This document shows, piece by piece, positions 47,224 through 57,220 of a stretch of DNA of 64,000 bases. Origin of the DNA: Segetibacter sp. 3557_3 (GTDB lineage Bacteria; Bacteroidota; Bacteroidia; Chitinophagales; Chitinophagaceae); NCBI RefSeq assembly GCF_004354985.1, contig NZ_SMSK01000007.1:1-64000 (forward strand). The letters are read 5' to 3'. The notes beneath the pieces were generated by a model. It searched no databases, was not told the DNA's origin, and saw nothing but the letters and a program-made list of their open reading frames with translations. The position numbers and the translations under genes are program-made. Position 1 is the first letter of the stretch. Every line of letters starts with the position of its first letter.

Positions 47224-47913
47224 ATGGAAAAGCAAACCATAAAAAACTGGGCGGCTGATGACAGACCCCGGGAAAAACTAATGCAGAAAGGTTCCGGCGC
47301 GCTCAGTAACTCGGAGCTGCTGGCCATATTGATCTTAAACGGATCAGTAGATAAAAGTGCAGTTGACCTGGCAAAAGAACTGCTCGGCGCTGTGCAAAAC
47401 GACCTGAACAAACTTGGAAGACTGTCGGTGAAAGACATGGTTAACCTGAAATTGAAGGGATTGGGACCGGCTAAGGCGGTAAGTATAGCCGCAGCCCTCG
47501 AGCTTGGCATTCGACGCAAGATGGCGGAAACCAAAAAGGAGGTGATCCTATCCAGTCGCGACCTTGCGGAATACCTCCGGGCACAGTTTGAATACAAGAA
47601 GCACGAGATCTTTGCAGTGGTATTCCTGAACCGGGCAAATAAGATCCGGCACTTCGAAGTAATTAGTGAAGGCGGTATTACCGGAACCGTAGCAGATCCG
47701 CGAATAATTTTAAGAAAAGCGCTGGAACACGATGCCGTGAATATTGTTCTTTGTCATAATCACCCAAGCGGAAGTTTAAAACCGAGTCGCCAGGATGAGG
47801 AGCTCACCCAAAAGATAAAGGAGGCAGCCCGCTATTTCGATATCAGGGTGATGGATCACCTGATTGTTAGTGATGAGGGTTATTTCAGTTTTGCTGATGA
47901 TGGCATTCTGTAA
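47224..47913 (+). CDS. radC: RadC-family JAB-domain protein
   Basis: 229 aa from MEKQTIKNWAADDRP. An N-terminal helix-hairpin-helix region (~20-90) precedes a JAMM metalloprotease-like domain with H178, H180, S188 and D191 (HNHPSG...S-x2-D). The name RadC is historic; a direct repair role is doubted and the biochemical activity is unresolved. It is divergent from prs across 76 bp and convergent with the ABC permease gene. Confidence 0.9.
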   Translation: MEKQTIKNWAADDRPREKLMQKGSGALSNSELLAILILNGSVDKSAVDLAKELLGAVQNDLNKLGRLSVKDMVNLKLKGLGPAKAVSIAAALELGIRRKMAETKKEVILSSRDLAEYLRAQFEYKKHEIFAVVFLNRANKIRHFEVISEGGITGTVADPRIILRKALEHDAVNIVLCHNHPSGSLKPSRQDEELTQKIKEAARYFDIRVMDHLIVSDEGYFSFADDGIL

Positions 47914-47930
47914 AGGTAATTGTCGGGGTG

Positions 47931-49205
47931 CTACTCATATCGTAAAGCCACAATAGGATCGAGCTTTGACGCCTTTATCGCTGGCCATAGTCCAGCGGCC
48001 AAACCTACAACCGTACATATGATTATACCCGTTACCACCCACGCCCAGGGGACAACAAAACCTGTTCCCAAGAGGGAGGAGAAAAGATTGCCAACCAAAA
48101 CACCAAGCACAATCCCGAATACGGCGCCAAGCAAACTAATGATAATCGACTCGAACAGGAATTGATTTCTTACGCTGCTCCGGGTTCCGCCGAGCGCCTT
48201 TATAAGCCCAACTTCTTTTGTTCTTTCCGTTACTGCTACGAGCATAATGTTCATAAGGCCAATTGCGGCGCCGATCAGGGTTATTAAGCCAATTACCCCG
48301 GCAGAGCCCGAGATACCGCCCAATAAGTTGATCATCACCTCGGCAATACTATCGCTTCGATCAATAAAGAAATTTTCGTTATCCGTGGCCGTCAACAATC
48401 TAATGCCCCGGAACGTTCCGGTAGCTTCGCCTATGGCGGGATCAAGTTGTTGAATATCGTCGACCATGATGTTGATCGTAAACGACTTGGCAGCATTGTC
48501 GAGCCGTCGAACATTCGTGTGGCTGGTAACAATCACTTTATCCTGTTGCATCATGGCACTGGTTCCCTTAGCCTTTAAAAGACCTATCACCCGGTAGGGA
48601 AGATTTCCCACCCGGATCACTTTATCAACCGACGTTTCCGGTTTTCCCGGGAACAACCTTTTTGCAACATCCTGGCCCAGCAAGCAAACGTTCCTCCCGC
48701 TTTGCACATCCAAACTGCTGAAATTTCGGCCGGTTTGAAGTGTAAAGCCGTTGATCAATAAAAAGTTTTCGTCACCACCGGTTATTCGAACATCAGGATT
48801 GGTTTCAATACTTTCATACTTCACCTGGATTGAACCGGGCCCCCCGAGTTGAAGCCCAACAATAGCAGGAAAACGGTAATTGTCCTTGAACAGCTTAGCC
48901 TGCTCATAGGAAATCACTTTACCTACGTTTGAAGCCTTCTGTTTCTTTTCGCCTTTTTTTGATTGGTTAACATTGCTCCGGTTACCACCGATACGTATGT
49001 TCCGGTCCCTGTAGCGGATACTGAATGCATTTGCACCCAGAGAAGAGAAGCTTTCTTTGATGCTCTGGTTCATTGCCTGTATAGCCGTGATGATCCCGAT
49101 CAACGCCATGATACCAAAAGCAATGATTGCTACGGTAATGCCTGTACGCAACTTGTTACTGCGAACTGTTCGGTACGATAAAGAAAGCGTATCAGACAAC
49201 TTCAT
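47931..49205 (-). CDS. MacB/FtsX-type ABC transporter permease
   Basis: 424 aa: an N-terminal membrane helix (~20-42), a MacB-type periplasmic core domain (~45-270) with a basic linker KKGEKKQK, and three C-terminal FtsX-type helices (~300-424; ERTKEVGLIKALGGTRSS). Such permeases drive mechanotransmission or lipoprotein/peptide export with a separate ATPase. No ATPase gene is in this window. Its start is 60 bp downstream of nuoN in the same direction, so it may be cotranscribed with complex I by read-through. Confidence 0.9.
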   Translation of the reverse strand: MKLSDTLSLSYRTVRSNKLRTGITVAIIAFGIMALIGIITAIQAMNQSIKESFSSLGANAFSIRYRDRNIRIGGNRSNVNQSKKGEKKQKASNVGKVISYEQAKLFKDNYRFPAIVGLQLGGPGSIQVKYESIETNPDVRITGGDENFLLINGFTLQTGRNFSSLDVQSGRNVCLLGQDVAKRLFPGKPETSVDKVIRVGNLPYRVIGLLKAKGTSAMMQQDKVIVTSHTNVRRLDNAAKSFTINIMVDDIQQLDPAIGEATGTFRGIRLLTATDNENFFIDRSDSIAEVMINLLGGISGSAGVIGLITLIGAAIGLMNIMLVAVTERTKEVGLIKALGGTRSSVRNQFLFESIIISLLGAVFGIVLGVLVGNLFSSLLGTGFVVPWAWVVTGIIICTVVGLAAGLWPAIKASKLDPIVALRYE

Positions 49206-49265
49206 ATACTGCGATTAAGGAGAAATGTACCTTAAAGATAAGCAGTTAACCCTTTTTTGGGAATA

Positions 49266-50639
49266 CTAAAAATACATGAATTGGAGAAGCAGGTTCGGGA
49301 AGATTCCAAGAATTACAATCACGGCAGCAACGGCGACCATAAGATACTTGAATCGCGATGTCACGGCCGGAAAGCTTACATCCCCGTCCTTGAAAAACAT
49401 AGCCTGGATGACCTTGAAGTAGTAGTAAGCGCTTACAGCAGCAAAAAGAACGGCGATAATAACAAGTCCGAGGTTGTTACCCGTTTTTACTACTGAGGCT
49501 AGCATATAATATTTAGCAAAGAAACCTGCAGTAAGTGGAATACCTGCAAGCGACAATAGGAAAATCGTGAGTACTCCGGCCAGTAAAGGCTGGCTTTTAC
49601 CAAAACCATTAAACCCCTCGAAAGTTCCGTCTTCCATTTTTACCAACACGGCAAAGATGCCGATAGTTGCCAGACAGTAGGCTGCCGCATAAAGTATAAG
49701 CCCCTCTTTGGCAGCATCGTTTAGTGAGAATAATGCGAAAAGCATAAATCCCGCCTGCGCAATGCTCGAGTAAGCCAACATACGTTTTACACTTTGCTGA
49801 AAGACGGCCGTCAGGTTACCAAAGGCAAGGGTAAGCACAATTACAATGGCGATCAACCTTTCCGTTTGCGACCCCATGCTGCCATAACGGCTCTCAAATA
49901 ACCTGATGAAAGCGGCAAAGCCGGCAACCTTTACGATGGTGGCCATAAAAGAAGTAAAAACCGTGGGTGCACCGTCATAAACATCTGGTGTCCAAAAGTG
50001 AAATGGTGCCAGGGAAACTTTAAAAGACAAGGAAATAAACAACAGGAGCAAACCCATTGCTTCAAGGTAGGAAATCGATGGTGTTTGGGCAGCAGCACGT
50101 TCCACAAGGAAGGTTCCGCTGGTTCCGTATAAAAGGGCAATACCCATCAGCATGATGCCGGTAGAAAATGCGCCCATCAGGAAGTACTTCAGCGAGGCCT
50201 CATTACTCTTCAGGTTTTTCTTATCACTACCCGTAAGAATATACGACGGAATAGAAATAATCTCGATACCGATAAACAGCATCATCAAATTCACATAGGA
50301 TGTAACAATTCCAATTCCACAAAGAATAAAGAATATAAGCGCAAAGTATTCAGCCGTATAATTTCCGACTTTTTCAACATCCTTCCCGGATAGCATGACA
50401 AACAACAGGGTCGAAAAAATGCAGATGCTGTTAAAAAGCAAACCAAACCGCTCAAAATGCAACATGTTCGTCGTGTTGATATCGAACAAGGCAAAGCCGT
50501 AGTTCTCACCTACATTTAAACCCAGTAACACCAACAAGCCGGCAATCGCGATATTTTTAAGTGCAGCATGGTGCTTAACCAAAATGCCGCTGAACATCAT
50601 CACCACTCCTAATATTGCCGAGACTATTATCGTATTCAT
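49266..50639 (-). CDS. nuoN: NADH-quinone oxidoreductase subunit N
   Basis: 457 aa, about 14 membrane helices, one of the three antiporter-like proton-pumping subunits of complex I. Conserved charged residues are visible in the mid-membrane segments (FIGIEIISIPSYILTG, KVSLAPFHFWTPDVYDGAP with the key Lys, VKRMLAYSSIAQAG). It ends the nuo cluster; nuoM is 21 bp upstream. Confidence 0.95.
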   Translation of the reverse strand: MNTIIVSAILGVVMMFSGILVKHHAALKNIAIAGLLVLLGLNVGENYGFALFDINTTNMLHFERFGLLFNSICIFSTLLFVMLSGKDVEKVGNYTAEYFALIFFILCGIGIVTSYVNLMMLFIGIEIISIPSYILTGSDKKNLKSNEASLKYFLMGAFSTGIMLMGIALLYGTSGTFLVERAAAQTPSISYLEAMGLLLLFISLSFKVSLAPFHFWTPDVYDGAPTVFTSFMATIVKVAGFAAFIRLFESRYGSMGSQTERLIAIVIVLTLAFGNLTAVFQQSVKRMLAYSSIAQAGFMLFALFSLNDAAKEGLILYAAAYCLATIGIFAVLVKMEDGTFEGFNGFGKSQPLLAGVLTIFLLSLAGIPLTAGFFAKYYMLASVVKTGNNLGLVIIAVLFAAVSAYYYFKVIQAMFFKDGDVSFPAVTSRFKYLMVAVAAVIVILGIFPNLLLQFMYF

Positions 50640-50660
50640 AAGTATTCCGCGTTCAGGCTG

Positions 50661-52100
50661 CTATTTAAGTTGAGCTAAAATTTTTGTTGCATCATTCGTC
50701 AGGTTTATCAATGGTTGTGGATATACCCCAAATACGATAACAACCAGCACAAGTGTGATCAGCATATATTTTGCACCTGGTGAAACATCTGCAATCATCT
50801 CAACACCTGTTCGGGCCTCACCATAAAATACTTTCTGAACCATCCAGAGTGTATAAACCGCAACCAGAATAATGCTGATACCTGCAATTCCCGCCATCCA
50901 GTGGTTGTAACGAAATAAGCCATTAAACATCAGGAATTCACCTACAAAAGCATTCGTTAAGGGCAATGCTACATTTGCTAAAGCCATTACTACAAATAAG
51001 ATCGCCAGGGTTGGTGCTTTTTGTGCAAGCCCCCCCAGTTCACTAAACTTACGGGTGCCAAGCTGTTGTTCAATCAGGTCGGCAACGATCCACAATCCTA
51101 TTACATTAATGCCATGGCTGAACATCTGTATAACCACGCCCTGGGTTGCAACACCTTCATCGGCAAACATTGCTGCGCTCATTAAACCAATGTGAGCGAT
51201 AGAAGAATAAGCAATTAACCGTTTGATGTCATCCTGCCTGATAGCGATTAAAGACGCATACAGCATTCCGATGATTGAAAAGATTATTACAACATCCGAC
51301 ATACGAACGGCCGCATTTGGAACAATTGGGATAAGCCACCGTAGCACCGCAAACACACCCATCTTTACCATTACTCCGCTTAACACCATTGTAACGGCAG
51401 TTGGAGATTGTTCATAAGTATCCGGTTGCCAGGTATGAAAAGGAAAAACCGGCATCTTAATGGCGAAAGCGATAAAGAGTGTCCAGAACACAAACAACTC
51501 ACCCCGTTGCGTAAGCTCAATATTATATAGCGAGCGCATAGCAAAAGAATGATCCGGAGTTTGATAGTAGAGGTATAAAATGCCGGCTAACATCAGGAGT
51601 GAACCCGCAAAAGTGTAGATAAAGAACTTCCAGGTAACCGCAATCCTGCGCTCACCACCCCACCTTGAACAAAGAAAGTAAACAGGTATCAATGCCAGCT
51701 CCCAGAAAAAGTAAAAGAGCAACAGATCCATTGCCAGGAAAACACCCATTAAACCCGCCTGGGAAAACAACATCAACCCGTAAAATGCATTTGAACCGGA
51801 ATACCGGTTTTTGAAAGTGGAGGCAAAAATAACGGGGAAGGCAATTGCAGTCAATAGGGTTAGCACCTTGCCCATACCATCAAGTCCAAAGGTAAAACGC
51901 GCACCCAGCGTTGGTACCCAGCTGGCATCAAACGCCAACAAGTTACCGCTGGTGTTGGCAGAAGCCGCTCCGAAAATGGCGATCGCCAGTGTTATGACGG
52001 AACTAAATAAAGCCCACGTTTTTGACACTTTTTCCTGCCTGAGAAATAAGGTGACAAGGCCACTGATCAACGGAACTAATATCAATAAAACAGGAATCAT
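50661..52100 (-). CDS. nuoM: NADH-quinone oxidoreductase subunit M
   Basis: 479 aa antiporter-like membrane subunit. The proton-channel motifs are clear: FFWELALIPVYFL (Glu), FAIKMPVFPFHTWQPDTYEQSP (Lys), IKRLIAYSSIAHIG. About 14 helices. Tightly spaced between nuoL and nuoN (19 and 21 bp), so it is cotranscribed. Confidence 0.96.
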   Translation of the reverse strand: MIPVLLILVPLISGLVTLFLRQEKVSKTWALFSSVITLAIAIFGAASANTSGNLLAFDASWVPTLGARFTFGLDGMGKVLTLLTAIAFPVIFASTFKNRYSGSNAFYGLMLFSQAGLMGVFLAMDLLLFYFFWELALIPVYFLCSRWGGERRIAVTWKFFIYTFAGSLLMLAGILYLYYQTPDHSFAMRSLYNIELTQRGELFVFWTLFIAFAIKMPVFPFHTWQPDTYEQSPTAVTMVLSGVMVKMGVFAVLRWLIPIVPNAAVRMSDVVIIFSIIGMLYASLIAIRQDDIKRLIAYSSIAHIGLMSAAMFADEGVATQGVVIQMFSHGINVIGLWIVADLIEQQLGTRKFSELGGLAQKAPTLAILFVVMALANVALPLTNAFVGEFLMFNGLFRYNHWMAGIAGISIILVAVYTLWMVQKVFYGEARTGVEMIADVSPGAKYMLITLVLVVIVFGVYPQPLINLTNDATKILAQLK

Positions 52101-52119
52101 ATCTTCTTTTTACCGGCGA

Positions 52120-54039
52120 CTATTTAAATACTTTATTCAGGATAGGTGTAAGGTTATGACCATAAAAGATTAGTAAGATCATCAGCACCATACTCAATAC
52201 CATCATCAGTATATAATTACCTACCTGCCCACTTTGCAAGAGTCGTATTTTGTTAGATGTGTATTGCACTCCTTTACCAACCCCGTTTACTACAGCGTCG
52301 ATGCCGCTCTTTTCAACAAAACGGTTTAGAAATCCACCAAAAGCCACCAGTGGACGCGCAATTGCCGCGTCATATAATTCGTCGATATACCACTTGTTGG
52401 CAAGCATCTTTCCAGCTCCTGTTGCATCGGCAATCTCCGGACGTTTACTAAACCGGGTCCATGCATAAAATATAGCGATGGCGGCAAGTCCCACAGAAAC
52501 CCCCATCAACATATATTCAGTAGCATGCGATAAGTGATGCGATTCCGCGGGCGCAACGATCACCGGCGATAAAAAATTCGCAAGTGCATGCGCATTGGGA
52601 GCAAATACCTCTGGTATGCCCACAAAGCCACCGATAACACTCAGCACAGCAAGTACAATCAACGGTATGGTCATTGCCGACGGACTTTCATGCAAATGAT
52701 GCTCCTGATCGTGCGTTCCCCTGAAGGTTCCCAGGAACGTCATTGCATACAGCCGGAACATATAAAACGCTGTCAGGGCTGCTGTAATTACCCCCACGAT
52801 CCACAACACCGGATTGTGCGCATAGGCTGCCGCAAGTATTTCATCTTTCGAAAAGAACCCGCTAAATGGTGGTATGCCCGATATGGCAAGGCAAGCCAGC
52901 AAAAAGGTTATGTGTGTAATGGGCATATGCTTTTTTAATCCACCCATATACCGTATGTCCTGTTGGTTATGTACCGCGTGTATAACACTACCCGCACCAA
53001 GAAACAACAGGGCTTTGAAGAACGCATGGGTCATTACATGAAACACCGCTCCTGTATATGCCCCTACCCCAAGCCCCAGGAACATATATCCGAGTTGGCT
53101 TACGGTTGAATATGCTAAAACTTTTTTGATATCGTTTTGCTTTATTGCAATAGTAGCAGCAAGTAAGGCAGTAACTAAACCGATGATTGTAATAAAGCCC
53201 AGTGTTCCGGGAGCCATGCTGTATAACACATTGCTGCGAACAATCATATATATACCTGCAGTTACCATTGTTGCGGCATGGATCAATGCCGACACCGGGG
53301 TTGGACCTGCCATCGCATCCGGCAGCCAGGTGTAAAGAGGTATCTGTGCACTTTTACCCATTGCTCCAACAAATAACAACATGGTAATGCCGGTAACTTC
53401 AGCCGTACTAAAGTTCGCAGCATTTGCAAAAACTTCACTATAAGTGCTGGTGCCGAGCTTTTGTAAAATCCAGAATACCGCTAATAAAAAGCCAAGGTCA
53501 CCAATCCGGTTCATCACAAAGGCCTTACGCGCAGCATAATTGTATTCATTATTTTTAAACCAATAACCGATCAGCAGGTACGAACACAATCCAACACCTT
53601 CCCAGCCGATGAACATGATGACATAGTTGGCGCCAAGTACCAATAAAAGCATCGAAAACACAAATAGGTTCAGGTAAGCGAAATACCTTCCATAATGTTG
53701 CGGAGCTTCTTCTTTCATGTAAGCCGAAGAATACACATGAATTAAAAAACCAACACCGGTTATGATCAGGAGGAACAACGAAGAAAGCTGGTCGATTTGA
53801 AAATCGAAGGGGATATTAAATGCAGGAACCCTAATGAAGTCGAACAAGTGTACCGTTACAGCACGGAAACCGGGCTGTTTTACTTCAAAAAAAATAAGTA
53901 AGCTTACTATGAATGACGCGAGTATCGTACCGCAACCGATAATGCTGATCAGCGATTTCGAAAGTTTATTGCGACCCAATCCGTTTATCAGGAAACCGAT
54001 CAGGGGAAACAACGGAATTAAATAAGCGAGTTGACTCAT
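52120..54039 (-). CDS. nuoL: NADH-quinone oxidoreductase subunit L
   Basis: 639 aa, about 16 membrane helices; the distal proton-pumping subunit with the long lateral helix expected in its C-terminal third. Motifs: GWEGVGLCSYLLIGYW, KSAQIPLYTWLPDAMAGPTPVSALIHAATMV, IKKVLAYSTVSQLGYM. Full length. Confidence 0.96.
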   Translation of the reverse strand: MSQLAYLIPLFPLIGFLINGLGRNKLSKSLISIIGCGTILASFIVSLLIFFEVKQPGFRAVTVHLFDFIRVPAFNIPFDFQIDQLSSLFLLIITGVGFLIHVYSSAYMKEEAPQHYGRYFAYLNLFVFSMLLLVLGANYVIMFIGWEGVGLCSYLLIGYWFKNNEYNYAARKAFVMNRIGDLGFLLAVFWILQKLGTSTYSEVFANAANFSTAEVTGITMLLFVGAMGKSAQIPLYTWLPDAMAGPTPVSALIHAATMVTAGIYMIVRSNVLYSMAPGTLGFITIIGLVTALLAATIAIKQNDIKKVLAYSTVSQLGYMFLGLGVGAYTGAVFHVMTHAFFKALLFLGAGSVIHAVHNQQDIRYMGGLKKHMPITHITFLLACLAISGIPPFSGFFSKDEILAAAYAHNPVLWIVGVITAALTAFYMFRLYAMTFLGTFRGTHDQEHHLHESPSAMTIPLIVLAVLSVIGGFVGIPEVFAPNAHALANFLSPVIVAPAESHHLSHATEYMLMGVSVGLAAIAIFYAWTRFSKRPEIADATGAGKMLANKWYIDELYDAAIARPLVAFGGFLNRFVEKSGIDAVVNGVGKGVQYTSNKIRLLQSGQVGNYILMMVLSMVLMILLIFYGHNLTPILNKVFK

Positions 54040-54142
54040 GCCACTTATCCGCCGCAGCGGTTACGTTTTGGTCTTCAGTCTTAAAAAGATCCGAAAGACG
54101 ATTAAAGATTATATCGAAGCCGGTTGCCGCAAGCGGAAACGA

Positions 54143-54478
54143 CTAGTTCTTCAGCCTGTTTAAGAAATTTACATCAACCGAATGCGTATTCCGGTACAAC
54201 ATAACGATAATTGCCAGTCCTACACTTACCTCGGCAGCAGCAACCACCATAATAAAAAACACAAATAATTGGGCGTCTGTGCCCGCTGTAGAGGTCGGAT
54301 TAGTCAGGTACTCTGCACCGTGGTGCATCTTTGAAAATGCAACCAACATCAGGTTCACCGCATTTAACATCAATTCTATACACATAAAAATGATGATCGC
54401 GTTACGCCGGGTTAATACACCAACAACCCCAATGCAAAACAACACCACTGAAAGCATTATATAATATTCTATCGGCAT
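54143..54478 (-). CDS. nuoK: NADH-quinone oxidoreductase subunit K
   Basis: 111 aa, three membrane helices, with the proton-path glutamate in [13 protein letters not shown] and a second in [12 protein letters not shown]. Gaps of 103 and 140 bp to its neighbours are larger than usual for nuo genes and hold no recognised element. Confidence 0.95.
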   Translation of the reverse strand: MPIEYYIMLSVVLFCIGVVGVLTRRNAIIIFMCIELMLNAVNLMLVAFSKMHHGAEYLTNPTSTAGTDAQLFVFFIMVVAAAEVSVGLAIIVMLYRNTHSVDVNFLNRLKN

Positions 54479-54618
54479 TTCGCTGGTCCGTTTTTACGGC
54501 AGTTTTTTGTTTCAAACAATGAGTTTGGAACGATGATGAAATATAGTAAACCATTAAGGGCTCCGGTTCTTGCGCCAACTGTTCACGCATCAGCACGCTC
54601 ACACATGATTAAACGTCC

Positions 54619-55137
54619 CTACTGGTTTGGCGCTTCGCCTTTTTTACCAATAACCACTGCACCAACCATCGCACTTAAAAACAATACACTCGTAATTTCA
54701 AAAGGAATCAGGTAATCATTATACAGTACGCGCCCAAGATTTTTTATCAAGCCAATATTACCTTCTTTAATCAGGGCAGTTTTGGTCTGCATGTCTTTTG
54801 CGTCAATCAGCACATCTATCATGATAAGCATAAAGCTGCCTCCGGCGATTGCGCCGGCAACCTTAAGCCATGTATTTTTTTGAGGTTCAGTATTGCTGTT
54901 CAGGTTCATGAGCATTATTACGAACAGGAACAGTACCATAATCGCCCCGGCATAAACAATCAGGTTTACGATTGCCAGGAACTGTGCATTTAGCAGAAGA
55001 TAATGACCGGAGATGGCAAAGAAAACGACAATAAGCCATAACACACTAAAAACCGGGTTTTTACTTATAAGCACCATCATTGCGCCCAGCAGGGCAAGTG
55101 CCGATAAGAACCAAAACAAAATCACAGTTGTACTCAT
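54619..55137 (-). CDS. nuoJ: NADH-quinone oxidoreductase subunit J
   Basis: 172 aa, five membrane helices. The hallmark segment is FLAIVNLIVYAGAIMVLFLFVIML. It forms part of the membrane-arm E-channel with NuoA and NuoK. It starts 23 bp after nuoI. Confidence 0.94.
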   Translation of the reverse strand: MSTTVILFWFLSALALLGAMMVLISKNPVFSVLWLIVVFFAISGHYLLLNAQFLAIVNLIVYAGAIMVLFLFVIMLMNLNSNTEPQKNTWLKVAGAIAGGSFMLIMIDVLIDAKDMQTKTALIKEGNIGLIKNLGRVLYNDYLIPFEITSVLFLSAMVGAVVIGKKGEAPNQ

Positions 55138-55160
55138 TGAAAGCAGTTGGTTGGCAGTAT

Positions 55161-55709
55161 TTATTTCGTCGTCGGAGCGTCGGCTCCTTTCGCTTTGGCG
55201 TATGCCTCGGGCTCGGTAATCGGGTTGGGTATCAATAAGTCCTCTTTACCATAAATAAAACCCTTACGTCCATAGTTTGGCGGTGCAAACGTTTCACTCA
55301 GGTATACCGCATCTTTTGGACATGCCTCTTCACACAATCCGCAGAATATACACCTCAGCATATTTACCTCGTATTTGGCTGCATACTTCTCTTCGCGGTA
55401 TAGGTTCTCCTCTCCCTTCTGCCGTTCAGCTGCTTCCATCGTAATGGCTTCTGCCGGACAAGCAACAGCACAAAGGCCGCAAGCAGTACAACGTTCCCTA
55501 CCTTCTTCGTCACGGTTCAACACGTGCAATCCCCGGAATACTTGTGAAAAGGCACGCTTCTGCTCGGGATACCTAATAGTAGGTGTCTTTTTAAAGATGT
55601 GACTGAACGTGATCATCATTCCTTTAAGGATACCCGGTAAATACAATTTCTCAAGCCACGTCATAGGCTTGCGAACTACCGGTTCTGATCTGTTGGTTAA
55701 TGATTGCAT
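55161..55709 (-). CDS. nuoI: NADH-quinone oxidoreductase subunit I
   Basis: 182 aa ferredoxin-like subunit carrying two 4Fe-4S clusters (N6a, N6b): C74-C77-C80-C84 in RCTACGLCAVACP and C120-C123-C126-C130 in RCIFCGLCEEACP. It passes electrons from the peripheral arm towards N2. The N-terminal amphipathic helices dock it on the membrane arm. Confidence 0.95.
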   Translation of the reverse strand: MQSLTNRSEPVVRKPMTWLEKLYLPGILKGMMITFSHIFKKTPTIRYPEQKRAFSQVFRGLHVLNRDEEGRERCTACGLCAVACPAEAITMEAAERQKGEENLYREEKYAAKYEVNMLRCIFCGLCEEACPKDAVYLSETFAPPNYGRKGFIYGKEDLLIPNPITEPEAYAKAKGADAPTTK

Positions 55710-55864
55710 GTTATAATATATGCCGGCAAAAAATGGTATTTGCCAGGCGCTAAAGGTTGCAAAAATATTTTTCTAGAGTTAACCCACCAATTTTAATAAT
55801 TGAAAAAGCAAAGACACGAAACAGGAGCAAGTGCCCGTACCAACCAGGTTCCTTTTTTTTGAAC

Positions 55865-55911
55865 CCGGCAGTAGCTCTTTTCCCGGCAGCCGTTGCGTCG
55901 CACTCTTGTAC
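55865..55911 (-). repeat. Dispersed intergenic repeat, copy 5 (inside the nuo cluster)
   Basis: Minus strand starts GTACAAGAGTGCGACGCAAC; ungapped over 47 bp it matches the 18.58-kb copy at 34 positions, including the CCGGCAGTAG end. It sits in the 303-bp gap between nuoH and nuoI; the rest of that gap holds nothing else I recognise. Confidence 0.7.
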
Positions 55912-56012
55912 TGGTGATGCGCTATTCGCCCAAACCATGTATAGACATAACGCAAGTGCTAAGTTGCCGCTCCTATTCTTCCTGCTTATTCTTTTATTAG
56001 ATTAATGTTCAG

Positions 56013-57071
56013 TTATCCCTGGCGCCAAAGGATAACTGCACCGGTTACAAACATATTGATGAGCGCAAGTGGTATTAAAACTTTCCAGCCAAGGTGCATC
56101 AGCTGGTCGTACCGGAAGCGCGGGATCGTCCACCGAACCCACATAAAAATGAATATAAAGATGACTACTTTAACCATTAAGGCTACAGCGCCCAACAGTG
56201 CAGCCATGTTCAACGATAAGTTCGCCTCGTTCACAAAGGGCATATCGTAGCCACCGAAGAACAAGGTAGCCATTATAACGCTGCTGATGAACATATTAAT
56301 GTATTCCGCAAACAGGTAGAAACCCAGCTTCATAGAAGAATACTCCTGGTGATAGCCAAAGTTCAGTTCGTTTTCAGCTTCCGGTAAGTCAAAAGGAGTT
56401 CTGTTACACTCGGCGAAAGAACAAATCAGGAAAATCAAAAAACCAACCGGCTGGTAAACTACGTTCCACCATCCGCCATTGACTTGCTGTTCCACAATGG
56501 TTTTCATGCTAAGCGAACCCGTCCACATCAACAGCGCGATTAATGAAATACCCATTGCAAGCTCGTAGCTGATGATCTGGGATGCTCCACGCATAGCCGC
56601 CATTAGCGAAAACTTATTGTTGCTTGCCCATCCGCCGATCATAATACCATAAATTCCCATACTCACCACCCCAAATACGTACAGTATGCCAATGTTTACA
56701 TCAGCAATCTGTAAGTCGATATACCGGTCGGCACCAAACAGGGTAAAGTGTATCTGGTCTCCCCAGGGAATAACTGCACTGGTCATCATGGCCGTCAACA
56801 TGGCGAGGCATGGACCTAGGATAAACAATAACTTACTCGACGAATTGGGAATGATTTCTTCTTTAAAAAACAGCTTTCCGCCATCCGCTAAAGGCTGAAG
56901 AATACCAAAGGGCCCGGCGCGATCTGGTCCAACCCTGTCCTGGAGTATGGCCGCAACCTTTCTTTCTGCATAAGTGCTGTACATAGCAATTATCAACGAA
57001 ACGCTGATAATGCCTCCAATCAGCACCAGTTTTTCTATCAGTAATCCCCAGTCAATAGCAAGTAAAATCAT
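56013..57071 (-). CDS. nuoH: NADH-quinone oxidoreductase subunit H
   Basis: 352 aa, eight membrane helices; forms the quinone tunnel and links the peripheral and membrane arms. Motifs: ERKVAAILQDRVGPDRAGPFGILQPLADG near the N terminus and the conserved acidic loops AECNRTPFDLPEAENELNFGYHQEYSSMK. Isolated from its neighbours by 265 and 303 bp, both gaps carrying a copy of the dispersed repeat. Confidence 0.96.
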   Translation of the reverse strand: MILLAIDWGLLIEKLVLIGGIISVSLIIAMYSTYAERKVAAILQDRVGPDRAGPFGILQPLADGGKLFFKEEIIPNSSSKLLFILGPCLAMLTAMMTSAVIPWGDQIHFTLFGADRYIDLQIADVNIGILYVFGVVSMGIYGIMIGGWASNNKFSLMAAMRGASQIISYELAMGISLIALLMWTGSLSMKTIVEQQVNGGWWNVVYQPVGFLIFLICSFAECNRTPFDLPEAENELNFGYHQEYSSMKLGFYLFAEYINMFISSVIMATLFFGGYDMPFVNEANLSLNMAALLGAVALMVKVVIFIFIFMWVRWTIPRFRYDQLMHLGWKVLIPLALINMFVTGAVILWRQG

Positions 57072-57178
57072 GTTTTATTTTCGTTTCTTTTGGCTGGCAA
57101 CTTTCGGTAAAGCTGCATTTAAAAATTCTACGACCGATGATCTTCGGCAATCTGCTTATAGCTGAATAAGGTTATAGC

Positions 57179-57220
57179 GTACAAGTGAGTGACACAACCG
57201 GAGCTGAAATACTTTCCGGA
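57179..57220 (+). repeat. Dispersed intergenic repeat, copy 6 (inside the nuo cluster)
   Basis: GTACAAGTGAGTGACACAAC, opposite in orientation to the nuo genes, in the 265-bp gap between nuoG and nuoH. First 20 bases identical to the 20.73-kb copy; 28 of 30 match the 18.6-kb copy. Confidence 0.75.

Noticed and set aside
47148-47597. N-terminal 150-codon extension of prs
   Set aside because: It is antisense to radC and absent from the family; the MNPSIKIFSG start gives the normal length.
54550-54605. CTCCGGTT...TTCACGCATCAGC stretch between nuoJ and nuoK resembling the repeat at 18.6 kb
   Set aside because: The similarity breaks after the first eight bases and the GTACAAG core is missing.
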